From Nectonema munidae (taxonomy: Eukaryota; Nematomorpha; Nectonematoida; Nectonematidae): a stretch of DNA of 64,000 nucleotides. The notes beneath the pieces were generated by a model. That model ran no database searches and was not told the DNA's origin. It saw only the letters and a list, made by a program, of their open reading frames with translations. The stretch lies in NCBI GenBank assembly GCA_030549495.1, contig JAUIRK010000897.1:1-64000 (forward strand), given 5' to 3'. Positions 34,701 through 45,183 of this stretch are shown here, in pieces; position 1 is the stretch's first letter, and every line of letters starts with the position of its first letter. Both the position numbers and the translations under genes were made by a program.

Positions 34701-35549
34701 TCTATATTATAACTAGCCGGTCCCGTGGTCGTTTCTCGCTTCGCTCGAAACATAGGATTCTGGGTAGTGTGTATATTGAGTTGCTAATTCAAATTCGCTT
34801 CGCTCAAAACGACCACGGGACCGGCCAGTTTTTTTTCTTTAGGCTGCTCTCGAAACAGGATTCTGGGTAGTGTGTATTTTGAGTTGTTAATAGTTATATG
34901 GTATGGTGGTCAGTTTTTAGAATAATTGTATCTTTTCTGTGTATTTTTCTATTACACCATATAAAAATACATACAAAACATATTTATAATATATGTAATA
35001 TATTAAAACATATTTTTAATATATAATATAGATAAGCTAGCGTGTGTGTGTCGCTGGAAGCATTTTGATTGGTTGAAATTATTTATATATGTGTTTTGTG
35101 TGTATTTTTATATGGTGTGATGAGTTTATATGTGTGTATGTGTTTGAAGCATTTTGATTGGTTGAAATTATTCATATGTTTTATGTGTATTTTTATATGT
35201 GTGATGAGTTCATATATCTGTAGTGTGAGTGTCGCTTGAATCATTCTGATTGGTTGAAATTATTTATATGTTTTGTGTGTATTTAAAAACAAATAACTCA
35301 ACACTAAACCATATTTCACCATATACGACCACGGGACAATAAACTGACCACCACACCATATAACACTATTAGCAAATCAAAATACACATTACCCAGAATC
35401 CTATGTTTCGAGCGTAGCCTAAACAAAAAAAAACTAGCCGGTCCCGTGGTCGTTTCGAGCGAAGCGAATTTTAGTTAGCAACTCAATATACACACTACCC
35501 AGAATCCTATGTTTCGAGCGAAGCAAGAAACGACCACGGGACCGGCTAG
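34701..35549 (+). mobile_element. Non-autonomous Helitron, outer copy interrupted by another
   Basis: The 5' end TCTATATTATAA (34701-34712) is interrupted, and the copy resumes at 35033 with TAAGCTAGCGTGTGTG and runs to CTAG at 35549. Base 34700 is A and base 35550 is T, the expected insertion context. The next copy starts with TCTATATT at that same T. Confidence 0.8.
34713..35032 (-). mobile_element. Non-autonomous Helitron inserted in the 5' end of another
   Basis: On the minus strand it starts TCTATATTATATATT and ends GGACCGGCTAG at 34713. It is 320 bp long. Flanking bases are A (34712) and T (35033). It splits TCTATATTATAA from TAAGCTAG of the outer copy. Confidence 0.8.
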
Positions 35550-36007
35550 TCTATATTATAATAAGCTAGCGTGTGTGTGTCTGTCTGTGTGTCGCTGGAA
35601 GCATTCTGATTGGTTGAAATTATTTATATATGTTTTTTGTGTGTTTTTATATGGTGTGATGAGTTTCTATGTATTAGTTTCGCTTGAAGCATTTTGATTG
35701 GTTGAAATTATTTATATATGTTTTGTGTATATATTTGTTTGAAGCATTCTGATTGGTTGAAATACCTTTTGTATGTATTTTATATGTTGTAATTGAAAAA
35801 TACACAGAAAAGGTACAAATATTCTAAAAACTGATCACCATACCATATAACACTATTAGCAACTCAATATACACACTACAAGAATTCTATGTTTCGAGCG
35901 TAGCCTAAACAATAAAAAACTAGCCGGTCCCGTGGTCGTTTTGAGCGAAGCGAATTTGAATTAGCAACTCAATATACACACTACCCAGAATCCTATGTTT
36001 CGAGCGC
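35550..36007 (+). mobile_element. Non-autonomous Helitron lacking its 3' end
   Basis: It starts TCTATATTATAATAAGC directly after the CTAG of the previous copy, a head-to-tail junction. It runs through the 3' region as far as tcgagcgcagcgaga and then passes into the unrelated coding sequence at 36008, about 30 bp short of the normal CTAG end. Confidence 0.75.
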
Positions 36008-36726
36008 AGCGAGATGCTTTCTTGTGAGATGCTTCAAATTCAACAGGACTTAATATTGACTTAATGAGCATGTGAAGATATAGCTCATTGGCATTCCAAC
36101 GAGGTTCCTTAAAATAACCGCTAAGATTCTTTATAGCATTTACAGTCAGAGGACCCACTACAACTGCAGCCTTTGTCCCTTCCTCCTTCATGCGATCAAC
36201 AACAGCCGTTGTTTGACTCTTTTGAGCATCATTCAGAGTATGGTACATCAATATTAGGAAGAAATTCTTCGCACTTCTGTACATGTCTCCTCCCCTCGCA
36301 TTCGTGTCCTGTTTCAGATTTCTAGACAACGCCGCACAGAAAGCGTTTATCGACATCTTAAACCAAAAAGATCCACTCAGTCTAATGATGTCAATCTTTT
36401 CGGAGCTTTTCGAAAATTGTCTTTAAATTCCTGAGTTTCCGTCATTACCTTAATGTAGTCTTCATCCTTGCTGATAACTACGGATTCGAATATTTTGTAA
36501 ACTGAGCTCAGTTTATCAGATGGTATAGACCCGATTTGTAACCCAGAGGCAGCTGTCTTGGTCTCCATTGTCTTAGTCTTACGAATTAGCTCAGCGTTCT
36601 GCTTCAACATCTTTGCGACTTGAGGATCTGAAGATGTACCTGTAGCATCTAACTCTTTCTCGCTCATGTCTGCGTCTGATAGTGTGTAAATGTGTTTGTA
36701 TTCAAGCAATTGATCCAACTCGTTGA
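36008..36726 (-). pseudogene. Captured coding sequence of unknown identity, longer copy
   Basis: On the minus strand the block opens with LLEYKHIYTLSDADMSEKEL, then QVAKMLKQNAELIRK and a segment ending YKIFESVVISKDEDYIK. The downstream part has LKQDTNARGGDMYRSAKNFF and VVGPLTVNAIKNLSGYF. It is hydrophilic, probably mostly helical, and richer in G/C than its surroundings. It ends exactly where a Helitron 5' end begins (36727). Its first 523 bp recur at 37489-38012. I do not recognise the protein. A host exon set or an old virus nucleoprotein-like sequence are both possible. It is treated as a broken fossil and no function is claimed. Confidence 0.6.
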
Positions 36727-37214
36727 TCTATATTATAATAAGCTAGCGTGTGTGTGTGTCGCTGGAAGCATTCTTATTGGTTGAAATTATTATATGTTTT
36801 GTGTTTATTTTTATATGGTGTGATGAGTTTATATGTGTGTATGTGTTTGAAGCATTCTGATTGGTTGAAATTATTTATATGTTTTATGTGTGATGAGTTC
36901 ATATATCTGTAGTGTGAGTGTCGCTTGAAGCATTCTGATTGGTTGAAATATCTTTTTTTTATATGGTGTAATAGAAAAATACACAGAAAAGATACAATTA
37001 TTCTAAAAACTGACCACCATACCATATATCACTATTAGCAACTCAAAATACACATTACCCAGAATCTTATCTTTCGAGCGTAGTCTAAACAAAAAAAAAC
37101 TAGCCGGTGCCGTGGTCGTTTTGAGCGAAGCGAATTTGAATTAGCAAATCAATATACACACTACCCAGAATCCAATGTTTCGAGCGAAGCGAGAAACGAC
37201 CACGGGACCGGCTA
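36727..37214 (+). mobile_element. Complete non-autonomous Helitron (488 bp)
   Basis: It starts TCTATATTATAATAAGC and ends ACCGGCTAG. The base before is A and the base after is T. The body has two to three units with attctgattggttgaaatt. The internal inverted copy of the 3' word reads ctagccggtgccgtggtcg, one change from the usual form. Confidence 0.85.
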
Positions 37215-37485
37215 GTATTCTATAATAAGCTAGCGTGTGTGTGTCTGTCTGTGTGTCGCTGGAAGCATTCTGATTGGTTGAAATTATTTATATATGTGTT
37301 TTGTGTGTATTTTTATATGGTGTGATGAGTTTGTATGCGTGTTTGTCGCTTGAAGCATTCTGATTGGTTAAAATTATTATATGTTTTGTCTGTATTTTTA
37401 TATTGTGTGATGAGTTTATATATCTGTAGTGTGAGTGTCGATTGAAGCATTCTGATTCGTTGAAATACAAAAAAATGTATCTGAA
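37215..37485 (+). mobile_element. 5' half of a non-autonomous Helitron
   Basis: It begins tattctataataagctagcg, a worn 5' end right after the previous CTAG, and carries three units with agcattctgattggttgaaa-like text. It breaks off at gaacttag, where the second captured coding block begins. Confidence 0.7.
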
Positions 37486-37488
37486 CTT

Positions 37489-38012
37489 AGCCGTTGTTTG
37501 ACTCTTTTGAGCATCATTCAGAGTATGGTACATCAATATTAGGAAGAAATTCTTCGCACTTCTGTACATGTCTCCTCCCCTCGCATTCGTGTCCTGTTTC
37601 AGATTTCTAGACAACGCCGCATAGAAAGCGTTTATCGACATCTTAAACCAAAAAGATCCACTCAGTCTAATGATGTCAATCTTTTCGGAGCTTTCAGGAA
37701 AATTGTCTTTAAATTCCTGAGTTTCCGTCATTAGCTTAATGTAGTCTTCATCCTTGCTGATAACTACGGATTCGAATATTTTGTAAACTGAGCTCAGTTT
37801 ATCAGATGGTATAGACCCGATTTGTAACCCAGAGGCAGCTGCCTTGGTCTCCATTGTCTTAATCTTACGAATTAGCTCAGCGTTCTGCTTCAACATCTTT
37901 GCGACTTGAGGATCTGAAGATGTACCTGTAGCATCTAACTCTTTCTCGCTCATGTCTGCGTCTGATAGTGTGTAAATGTGTTTGTATTCAAGCAATTGAT
38001 CTAACTCGCTGA
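37489..38012 (-). pseudogene. Captured coding sequence of unknown identity, shorter copy
   Basis: Nearly identical to 36204-36726 over its whole length, including the last base before a Helitron 5' end (TCTATATTATAATA at 38013). Because both copies end at the same Helitron start, they probably derive from one capture that was later duplicated with the adjoining Helitron end. The opposite border lies inside Helitron text. Identity is unknown, as for the longer copy. Treated as a fossil. Confidence 0.6.
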
Positions 38013-38216
38013 TCTATATTATAATACTATAATAGTGTCGCTTGAAGCATTCTGATTGGTTGAAATATATTTTTTTTTATATGGTGTAATAGAAAAATAC
38101 ACAGAAAAGATACAAATATTCTAAAAACTGACCACAATACCATATAACACTATTAGCAACTCAAAATACACACTACAAGAATCCTATGTTTCGAGCGCAG
38201 CCTAAACAAAAAATAA

Positions 38217-38862
38217 CTAGCCGGTCCCGTGGTCGTTTCTCGCTTCGCTCGAAACAGTGTTTCTCGCTGCGCTCGAAACATAGGATTCTGGGTAGTGTGT
38301 ATATTGAGTTGCTAATTCAAATTCGCTTCGCTCAAAACGACCACGGGACCGGCTAGTTATTTTTTGTTTAGGCTGCGCTCGAAACATAGGATTCTTGTAG
38401 TGTGTATTTTGAGTTGCTAATAGTGTTATATGGTATTGTGGTCAGTTTTTAGAATATTTGTATCTTTTCTGTGTATTTTTCTATTACACCATATAAAAAA
38501 AAATATATTTCAACCAATCAGAATGCTTCAAGCGACACTCTCAATACAGATATATGAACTCATCACACATATAAAAATACACATAGAACATACACAAAAC
38601 ATATATAAATAATTTCAACCAATCAGAATGCTTCAAGCGACAAACACACATACAAACTCATCACAACATATAAAAACACACACAAAACACATATATAAAT
38701 AATTTCAACCAATCAGAATGCTTCAAGCGACAAACACACATACAAACTCATCACAACATATAAAAACACACACAAAACACATATATAAATAATTTCAACC
38801 AATCAGAATGCTTCCAGCGACACACAGACAGACACACAGACGCTAGCTTATTATAATATAGA
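38217..38862 (-). mobile_element. Complete non-autonomous Helitron (646 bp)
   Basis: On the minus strand it starts TCTATATTATAATAAGCTAG and ends ACCGGCTAG at 38217. Flanking bases are A (38216) and T (38863). The body has four or five units with tctgattggttgaaattatt, more than the 488-bp copy, so copies differ in unit number. Near its 3' end the word tttcgagcgaagcgagaaac is doubled. Confidence 0.85.
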
Positions 38863-39374
38863 TAAGCTAGCGTCTGTGTGTGTCTGTGTGTCGCTGGAAG
38901 CATTCTGATTGGTTGAAATTATTTATATATGTGTTTTGTGTGTATTTTTATATGGTGTGATGAGTTTATATGTGTGTATGTGTTTGAAGCATTCTGATTG
39001 GTTGAAATTATTATATGTTCTATGTGTATTTTTATATGTGTGATGAGTTCATATATCTGTATTGTGAGTGTCGCTTGAAGCATTCTGATTGGTTGAAATA
39101 TCTTTTGTATGTATTTTTATATGGTGTAATAGAAAAATACACAGAAAAGGTACAAATATTCTAAAAACTGACAACCATACCATATAACACTTTTAGCAAC
39201 TCAAAATACACATTACCCAGAATCCTATGTTTCGAGCGTAGTCTAAACAAAAAAAAAACTAGCCGGTCCCGTGGTCGTTTCGAGCGAAGCGAATTTTAGT
39301 TAGCAACTCAATATACACACTACCCAGAATCCTATGTTTCGAGCGAAGCGAGAAACGACCACGGGACCGGCTAG
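38863..39374 (+). mobile_element. Non-autonomous Helitron, first bases displaced
   Basis: It begins at TAAGCTAGCGTCTGTG right after the minus copy, so the first twelve bases of its 5' end are not adjacent. It ends with ACCGGCTAG at 39374. Directly behind it a new 5' end, TCTATATTA, is cut by a minus-strand 3' end (ctagccgg at 39384). Confidence 0.75.
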
Positions 39375-39950
39375 TCTATATTACTAGCCGGTCCCGTGGT
39401 CGTTTCTCGCTTCGCTCGAAACAGTGTTTCTTGCTGCGCTCGAAACATAGGATTCTGGGTAGTGTGTATATTGAGTTGCTAATTTAAATTCGCTTCGCTC
39501 AAAACGACGACGGGACCGGCTAGTTTTTTTTGTTTAGACTACGCTCGAAAGATAGGATTCTGGGTAATGTGTATTTTGAGTTGCTAATAGTGTTATATGG
39601 TGTGGCGGTGAGTTTATTGTCCCGTGGTCGTATATGGTGAAATATGGTTTAGTGTTGAGTTATTTGTTTTTAAATACACACAAAACATATAAATAATTTC
39701 AACCAATCAGAATGCTTGTAGAAACACTCACACTATAGATATATGAACTCATCACACATATAAAAATACACATAAAACATATGAATAATTTCAACCAATC
39801 AAAATGCTTCAAGCTACAAACACGCATATAAACTCATCACACCATATAAAAATACACACAAAACACATATATAAATAATTTCAACCAATCAAAATGCTTC
39901 CAGCAACACACACACAGACGCTAGCTTATTATCTATATTACTAGCCGGTC

Positions 39951-42900
39951 CCGTGGTCGTTTCTCGCTTCGCTCGAAACAGTGTTTCTCGCTGCGCTCGA
40001 AACATAGGATTCTGGGTAGTGTATATATTGAGTTGCTAATTTAAATTCGCTTCGCTCAAAACGACCACGGGACCGGCTAGTTTTTTTTGTTTAGGCTACG
40101 CTCGAAACATAGGATTCTGGGTAATGTGTATTTTGAGTTGCTAATTTAAATTCGTTTCGCTCGAAACGACCACGGGACCGGCTAGTTTTTTTTGTTTAGG
40201 ATACGCTTGAAAAATAGGATTCTTGGTAGTTGTAATTTGATTGATTTTAATCAAAAAATATCAGTACTATTGAATTAACGATTCTTATTTTTGACAGATT
40301 TTGATTGATTTTCAAACGAAAATACTTTTCGAAAATACTAAACATGGCGGTTTTTATTCCTGCATTTTACATGTGTATTTCTGAAAATGTGATTTTTTTG
40401 TTTATTATTCTGAGCTTACCTATATGTATATGTATGTATAAATGAATTTTAAATTAGTTTATCTGGAATACAGGTCCCCCCATAAAGGTATTAACCGCTC
40501 AAAGGCGGGGGTATCATGTGAGCCAGAAATCTCAGACTCTTTGTTGCCTGTTTGCCTACGACTACTAATTAGTTATCTAATTACTGTGTTTTTCGATTCT
40601 TACATATGTTTTTGACTGTTTTCTACTCTTTTTAAAGATTTTTCTAATTGTCTATTGGGGTGATTTTTAACAGCGATTTTGTATTATGTGTATTTTCAAG
40701 TATTTTTACCTACAACTTTAAGGTTCTACTTTGTATTGCCCCATCCACCTATGATATATTTATTAGAATTCATTTTTTTTAGTATTTTTAGTTTTAAAAA
40801 TATTTGTGTAGTATTGATTTTTTTAGTTTTTTTCTCATTTCAATGAAAAATTTGTGGGTAAACTATATTTTTTGTATATAAATTATTGTTGTGATATCCT
40901 TGTTGATGTGTTTGATAGACCTGAAATTTAATGGCCTGAAAAGATCTTGCTCTTGAAAGGGCAACATAAAGTTGTCCATGACTGAAACATGGTTTTCTTA
41001 AAAAAATACCAACTTTTTCAAAAGTTTGTCCCTGACTTTTATTGATAGTGAGTGCATACGACAATCTGAGAGGAAACTGAATACGCTTAATTTGAAAGGG
41101 TAGATTTGTATCGTTAGGAGAGAGTGAAATTCTAGTAATGAGAACATTCTTTCCACAGTTAACACCAGTAAGAATTTGACATTCAATTGTATTATCCAAT
41201 AATTTAGTTATTCTAAGACGTGTTCCATTACAGAGACCATCCTTAAGACTAAGATTTCGAAGAAGCATTACGATACATCCTACTTTTAAAATGAGTTTAT
41301 GTTGTGGCATACCAGATGGTGTTAAGGAATTGAGAAATTCCATTGGATAAAGATCAATTTCTTCTTGATTATCTGTAACAACAGAGTCAGTACTGTAATA
41401 TGTTTTAGATTCCCCCGAAAGTTGATGTAGTACTTGGTTGTTAATTTCTAAAGAGTCTTGATTGGTAGGAGTTAAAATGACTTTGTCTGCAACGTTAATA
41501 CCATCATCATTAAAAACAGAAGCAATGATGTTATCACTTTTAGTTAATACACATTGATTTGGTATCTTAATACAATCTTTGAAAGGATCGTTATAGTTAA
41601 CAGGCAATTGTCCATTTCCCAGAGAAAGAAGAAATTCTGAAAAGAGGTGGTCTTGTTGAGCTGCCCTCATGTTGGTGTGAAGATGAAAAACTTTAACTAA
41701 TGGCCATATATATGAACTTTTCAAGCATGTTTCAATGATTTGAGCGGGGTTTCCTCTTTTTACAACTGGTAATGTTTGACGGAAGTCTCCGCCGAGAGGA
41801 ATAATTTTTCCAGCAAATGGTATACTTGTGTTGCAGATATCTCTAAGCATTTTATCAATGGCTTCAAGGGCGTATTTAGGAATCATGCTTGCTTCGTCAA
41901 AAATTATAATATCTTGTTTACGGATAAATTCTGCATGTTTACTATTTGGTTTAATATTACATGTTGAATTATCTAAAACAGGAACAGGTAATTTAAAAAC
42001 GGAATGAACAGTCCTGCCATTTTCCAATAAAGTGGCAGCAATTCCTGTCCAAGCACAAGTAAGAACATTCAAATTACGACCAATTATTTCTTTAATAATG
42101 TAGTTATATGTGAAAGTCTTACCGGTGCCACCTGGACCATCAATAAAGAAAACTTTAGCTGAAGATTTGTCATTTTTTTCTAATGAACCAATTACTGAAT
42201 CGGCAACCGAAATCTGTTCTGGGTTAAGCATATTTCTTAAATTAGAAGCTTCTTGTCTAGCTTGTTGGATATTGGGTGGATCTTGAATTAATGTTTCTTT
42301 CAATTCTGGAAGTCCAAAATCAATAAGTGTCTTACCAAATTGTTCGAGAATACTTTGAATTTCTGCAAGTGCAGATTGTTCAGCTTTAAAATCCGACTCA
42401 TACTGGAGATAATCCTCTATCATATCGTAACGAAAGGTTTGCCACAAATGAGAAGGATTACTTGGCTCACCATGAATTAAAATAAAAGAAAATGAAGTTC
42501 TTATTTGTGAAGGAGATGCCGTTTCAACTAATTCTGTGATTGTGCGAACCCATAAACTGTCATCTACTAATAAATTACGTGCAATACATGCTTCCCTAAA
42601 AGTTGAATATAAAGTTCCATTATATGTTTTTAAATACTCATAAGATGTGGCACCAGGTACGTGCAAAAGAAGAATGCGTAGAAAGTATCGCTCACCCTCT
42701 CTAATACTGGCGTTATACATCCTACTTACTACTTTCTCAGCTCCCCTCTGTCTAATTACCCATTTTTTTTCCGAACTTTTGAAGACATAATGATAAGGAA
42801 TATCGGTGTATAAGTACTGCCTGGCGTTTTCATCATTTTGATTTAGGTAGAACCAAGCAATTAACATTGTATGATGGGCCTTAGAAAGGGCGGGATTTTC

Positions 42901-45180
42901 TTCGCTTTTTCTAAAATAAATTGTTTGTTGATTAGGAAGATGTAATGGGAGTCTAATAATATTATGGCTTTGTGTATGCATGGGGAATGTAAATAAGCGC
43001 CAGGATGCTTCAGGCGGAGAAACATATCTGGCATCTAAATATGTTTTAATTTCATCATGATCAATGCGTTCATTAATTTCAACATGAGCTGTGTCATGGC
43101 CTTTGTAGACATATTTGTAAAGATATTTAACACTTTTGATACTAACGCAGGCCTCTAAATTTATATGCGCGCTGTATTTTTTACATAGAAAAGGGTTATA
43201 AGGGACAACCCATCTGTTATCTAATTCAACATTTCTGATAGTGACTGTGCGGCCGTTGTCAGGTCTAAAATATAAAGGATAGCCATTATTATTAATGATA
43301 GTGCGCTGATTAAATTGTTTAGGATAGTCTTTAATGCAAGTTCCATCTTGCATACATTGTGATGAATTGTTCAAATGTCCACATGGACCATGGATCATGC
43401 AAGATTTAATTATTTCATATAGTTCTGGGTTTTCTTCAGGATCAGGAGTTTGTGCAGAAATGAGGGTGTCAATGTCGTCTGCATTATACAATTTAGAATC
43501 ATTACTTAGATGTAAGAGCATGTGAACATGAGGAAGTCCTCTTTTTTGGAACTCAATAACATCCACGTGGCCACAAATAACACCAAGAACACCATTCTTT
43601 AAGTCATTCTTTAATGCTTCAACTTTTTAATTTGAAAACGCGTGAAACCAAGTCGGGTCTATCTGAAGGTGTTTGATCTGGCAATAAATTTTCAACAATT
43701 TCTGGCCATTTTGGATTGCATGTAAATGTTAAAAAAAGATCTGGTTTTCCATTTTTAGCTACAATAGCCATTGCATCAAGATATAATTGATGCATTTGGC
43801 GTGAAGACCCTTGAAAAGTGGATGGAAGAATTACAATATTACCGGCGCGTAAATTACGATCATCAGCAGTACTTTGAAGATGGTCGACCAAACCTTGATA
43901 TGTTTCTGTTCTAAGTTGCCTTTGATTATTTCGAATAAAAGAAAGGCGTTGACCTTCAACTTTGACATAGGCATCAACCAAAAATTGTTGAAATAATTTA
44001 CCTGCTAAATGCAAAGCAGAAAAATCATTTCTAAAAGCAAGTCTATAAACATAATATTCTAATTGTGTTAGTCTATTGCGCACCGGAGTTGAATGTTGTG
44101 GAAAATGATTAAGATTTGTGTCCCATCCAGCTTCGCCTCTAGGAAAAATTAGTGGGTAAATCATTGAATCAATGTTTGCAGAAATATATGGGATGTGTCT
44201 AAGAGGTTGATTATGGGGATATACAACAATTTGGTTATTAAGTGGAGGGGCAGCATCATTACTGGTGAAAATTGCGGCAACTTCTTCGTGTAGAGGAGCA
44301 TTATATCTTCTTCTGTCATTACCTTCACGCATTACCATTGTTATTATTGATGGTAAACGGTTCTCTTGCTTTGCAATTTCTTCTTGTTCTTTTTCAACAT
44401 CGGCCATATGCCTATATGCGGCAGCATATGGTGAAACTCTGTTTAATACATTCTGAATTATTTCGATAACATCTCTTTTACATGTAAAATTGGATGGATT
44501 AGCCATTCTCATATTCAATGCAGTTGCTGGCTCAATAATATATAATTGACTGAAATTGGGTGTTTGATTTTCAACAGGATGCAGGGAACCATACCTATGA
44601 TACATTTGTCCAGAAATCTTGAAACATGGAGTACCACTTCCAGGTGGTGTACGTATATTTGCTTGTAAACTTGCAAAACAAAAAGCATTATTATAGATTC
44701 TTATGTTTTTACGGAAATGTCTTGCTCTAGGAGAATCACTTAAATATAAGTCTTTTAGTTCTTGTGGAAAATCTTCAAGATTTGGTAGTGTTACTTTTCC
44801 GTTAACACAACACTTGAATGATTCTGTTGGAAATTTGATTGCACGACAATGTGGACAAAGAATGTTAAACTGACCTAAATAATGCAAATCAGGTAAAATA
44901 TTTTGATTGTTTATTCTTGCGGAATTAAGGGAACTTGGAGTATTTGTATTATTAAATCTGTTAATTCTTTGGCGTAGTGCATCGCAATATCTACGTTCTT
45001 CGGTTTCTTGTAGAGTCTCATTTGCACGCCTTTGTTCTTCACGTAAAGAATTATTGTGCCTACGTTCTTCGGTTTCTTGTAGAGTCTCATTTGCACGCCT
45101 TCGTTCTTCACGTAAAGAATTATTGTGCCTACGTTCTTCGGTTTCTTCTAGAGTCTCATTTGCACGCTTTCGTTGTTGAC
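39951..45180 (-). mobile_element. Autonomous Helitron, 3' end and coding region
   Basis: The 3' terminus on the minus strand is CGGCTAG ending at 39951, with T next to it. Between 39951 and 40200 it carries the same fold-back 3' region as the small copies (ctacccagaatcctatgttt, then the inverted ctagccggtcccgtggtcg). The small elements can therefore be explained as deletion derivatives mobilised by this protein. 40200-40840 is AT-rich 3' untranslated sequence. The 5' end is not found. It must lie beyond the 313-bp array, if it survives. It sits inside a split 5' end (TCTATATTA) of another copy at 39942-39950. Confidence 0.8.
40840..45180 (-). pseudogene. Helitron RepHel protein (Rep nuclease plus PIF1 helicase), one frameshift
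   Basis: The last exon starts at 45180 after a gtttttcag acceptor, with an in-frame stop just upstream. The N-terminus has three 23-residue repeats (RRANETLQETEERR, then HNNSLREE), the STPR pattern. Next come a CxxC segment (ILCPHCRAIKFP) and the Helitron N-terminal domain. One base is gained or lost in an A run near 43622. The Rep domain follows: FQKRGLPHVHMLLHL carries the HUH motif and SVKYLYKYVYKGHD the tyrosines that cut and join DNA. The helicase has FIDGPGGTGKTFTYN, DIIIFDEASMIPKYA, LGGDFRQTLPVVKR, LTINKSQGQTFEKVG and HGQLYVALSRARS, ending at 40840. About 1430 residues in total, a normal RepHel size. Apart from that one frame change it looks whole, so it died recently or the base is a sequencing error. 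Role: rolling-circle transposition. Confidence 0.92.
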
Positions 45181-45183
45181 CTG

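Larger units (their letters stand above)
34642..40200. mobile_element. Cluster of nested non-autonomous Helitrons
   Basis: Copies in both orientations share a 5' end TCTATATTATAATAAGCTAG and a 3' end CGACCACGGGACCGGCTAG. A starting TC, a terminal CTAG and host A and T at the two junctions fit canonical Helitrons. At least fifteen intact or broken 3'-end motifs occur. Bodies contain units of about 100 bp with agcattctgattggttgaaa. About 130 bp before each 3' end the inverted word ctagccggtcccgtggtcg recurs, so each 3' region can fold back. Several copies are inserted in the 5' ends of others. No complete protein is encoded in these copies. The 3' region is shared with the autonomous Helitron to the right. 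Confidence 0.88.

Noticed and set aside
36774-37025. Small proteins with repeated FNQSECF motifs in the Helitron cluster
   Set aside because: They are translations of the internal ~100-bp units of non-autonomous Helitrons and differ between copies in frame and length.
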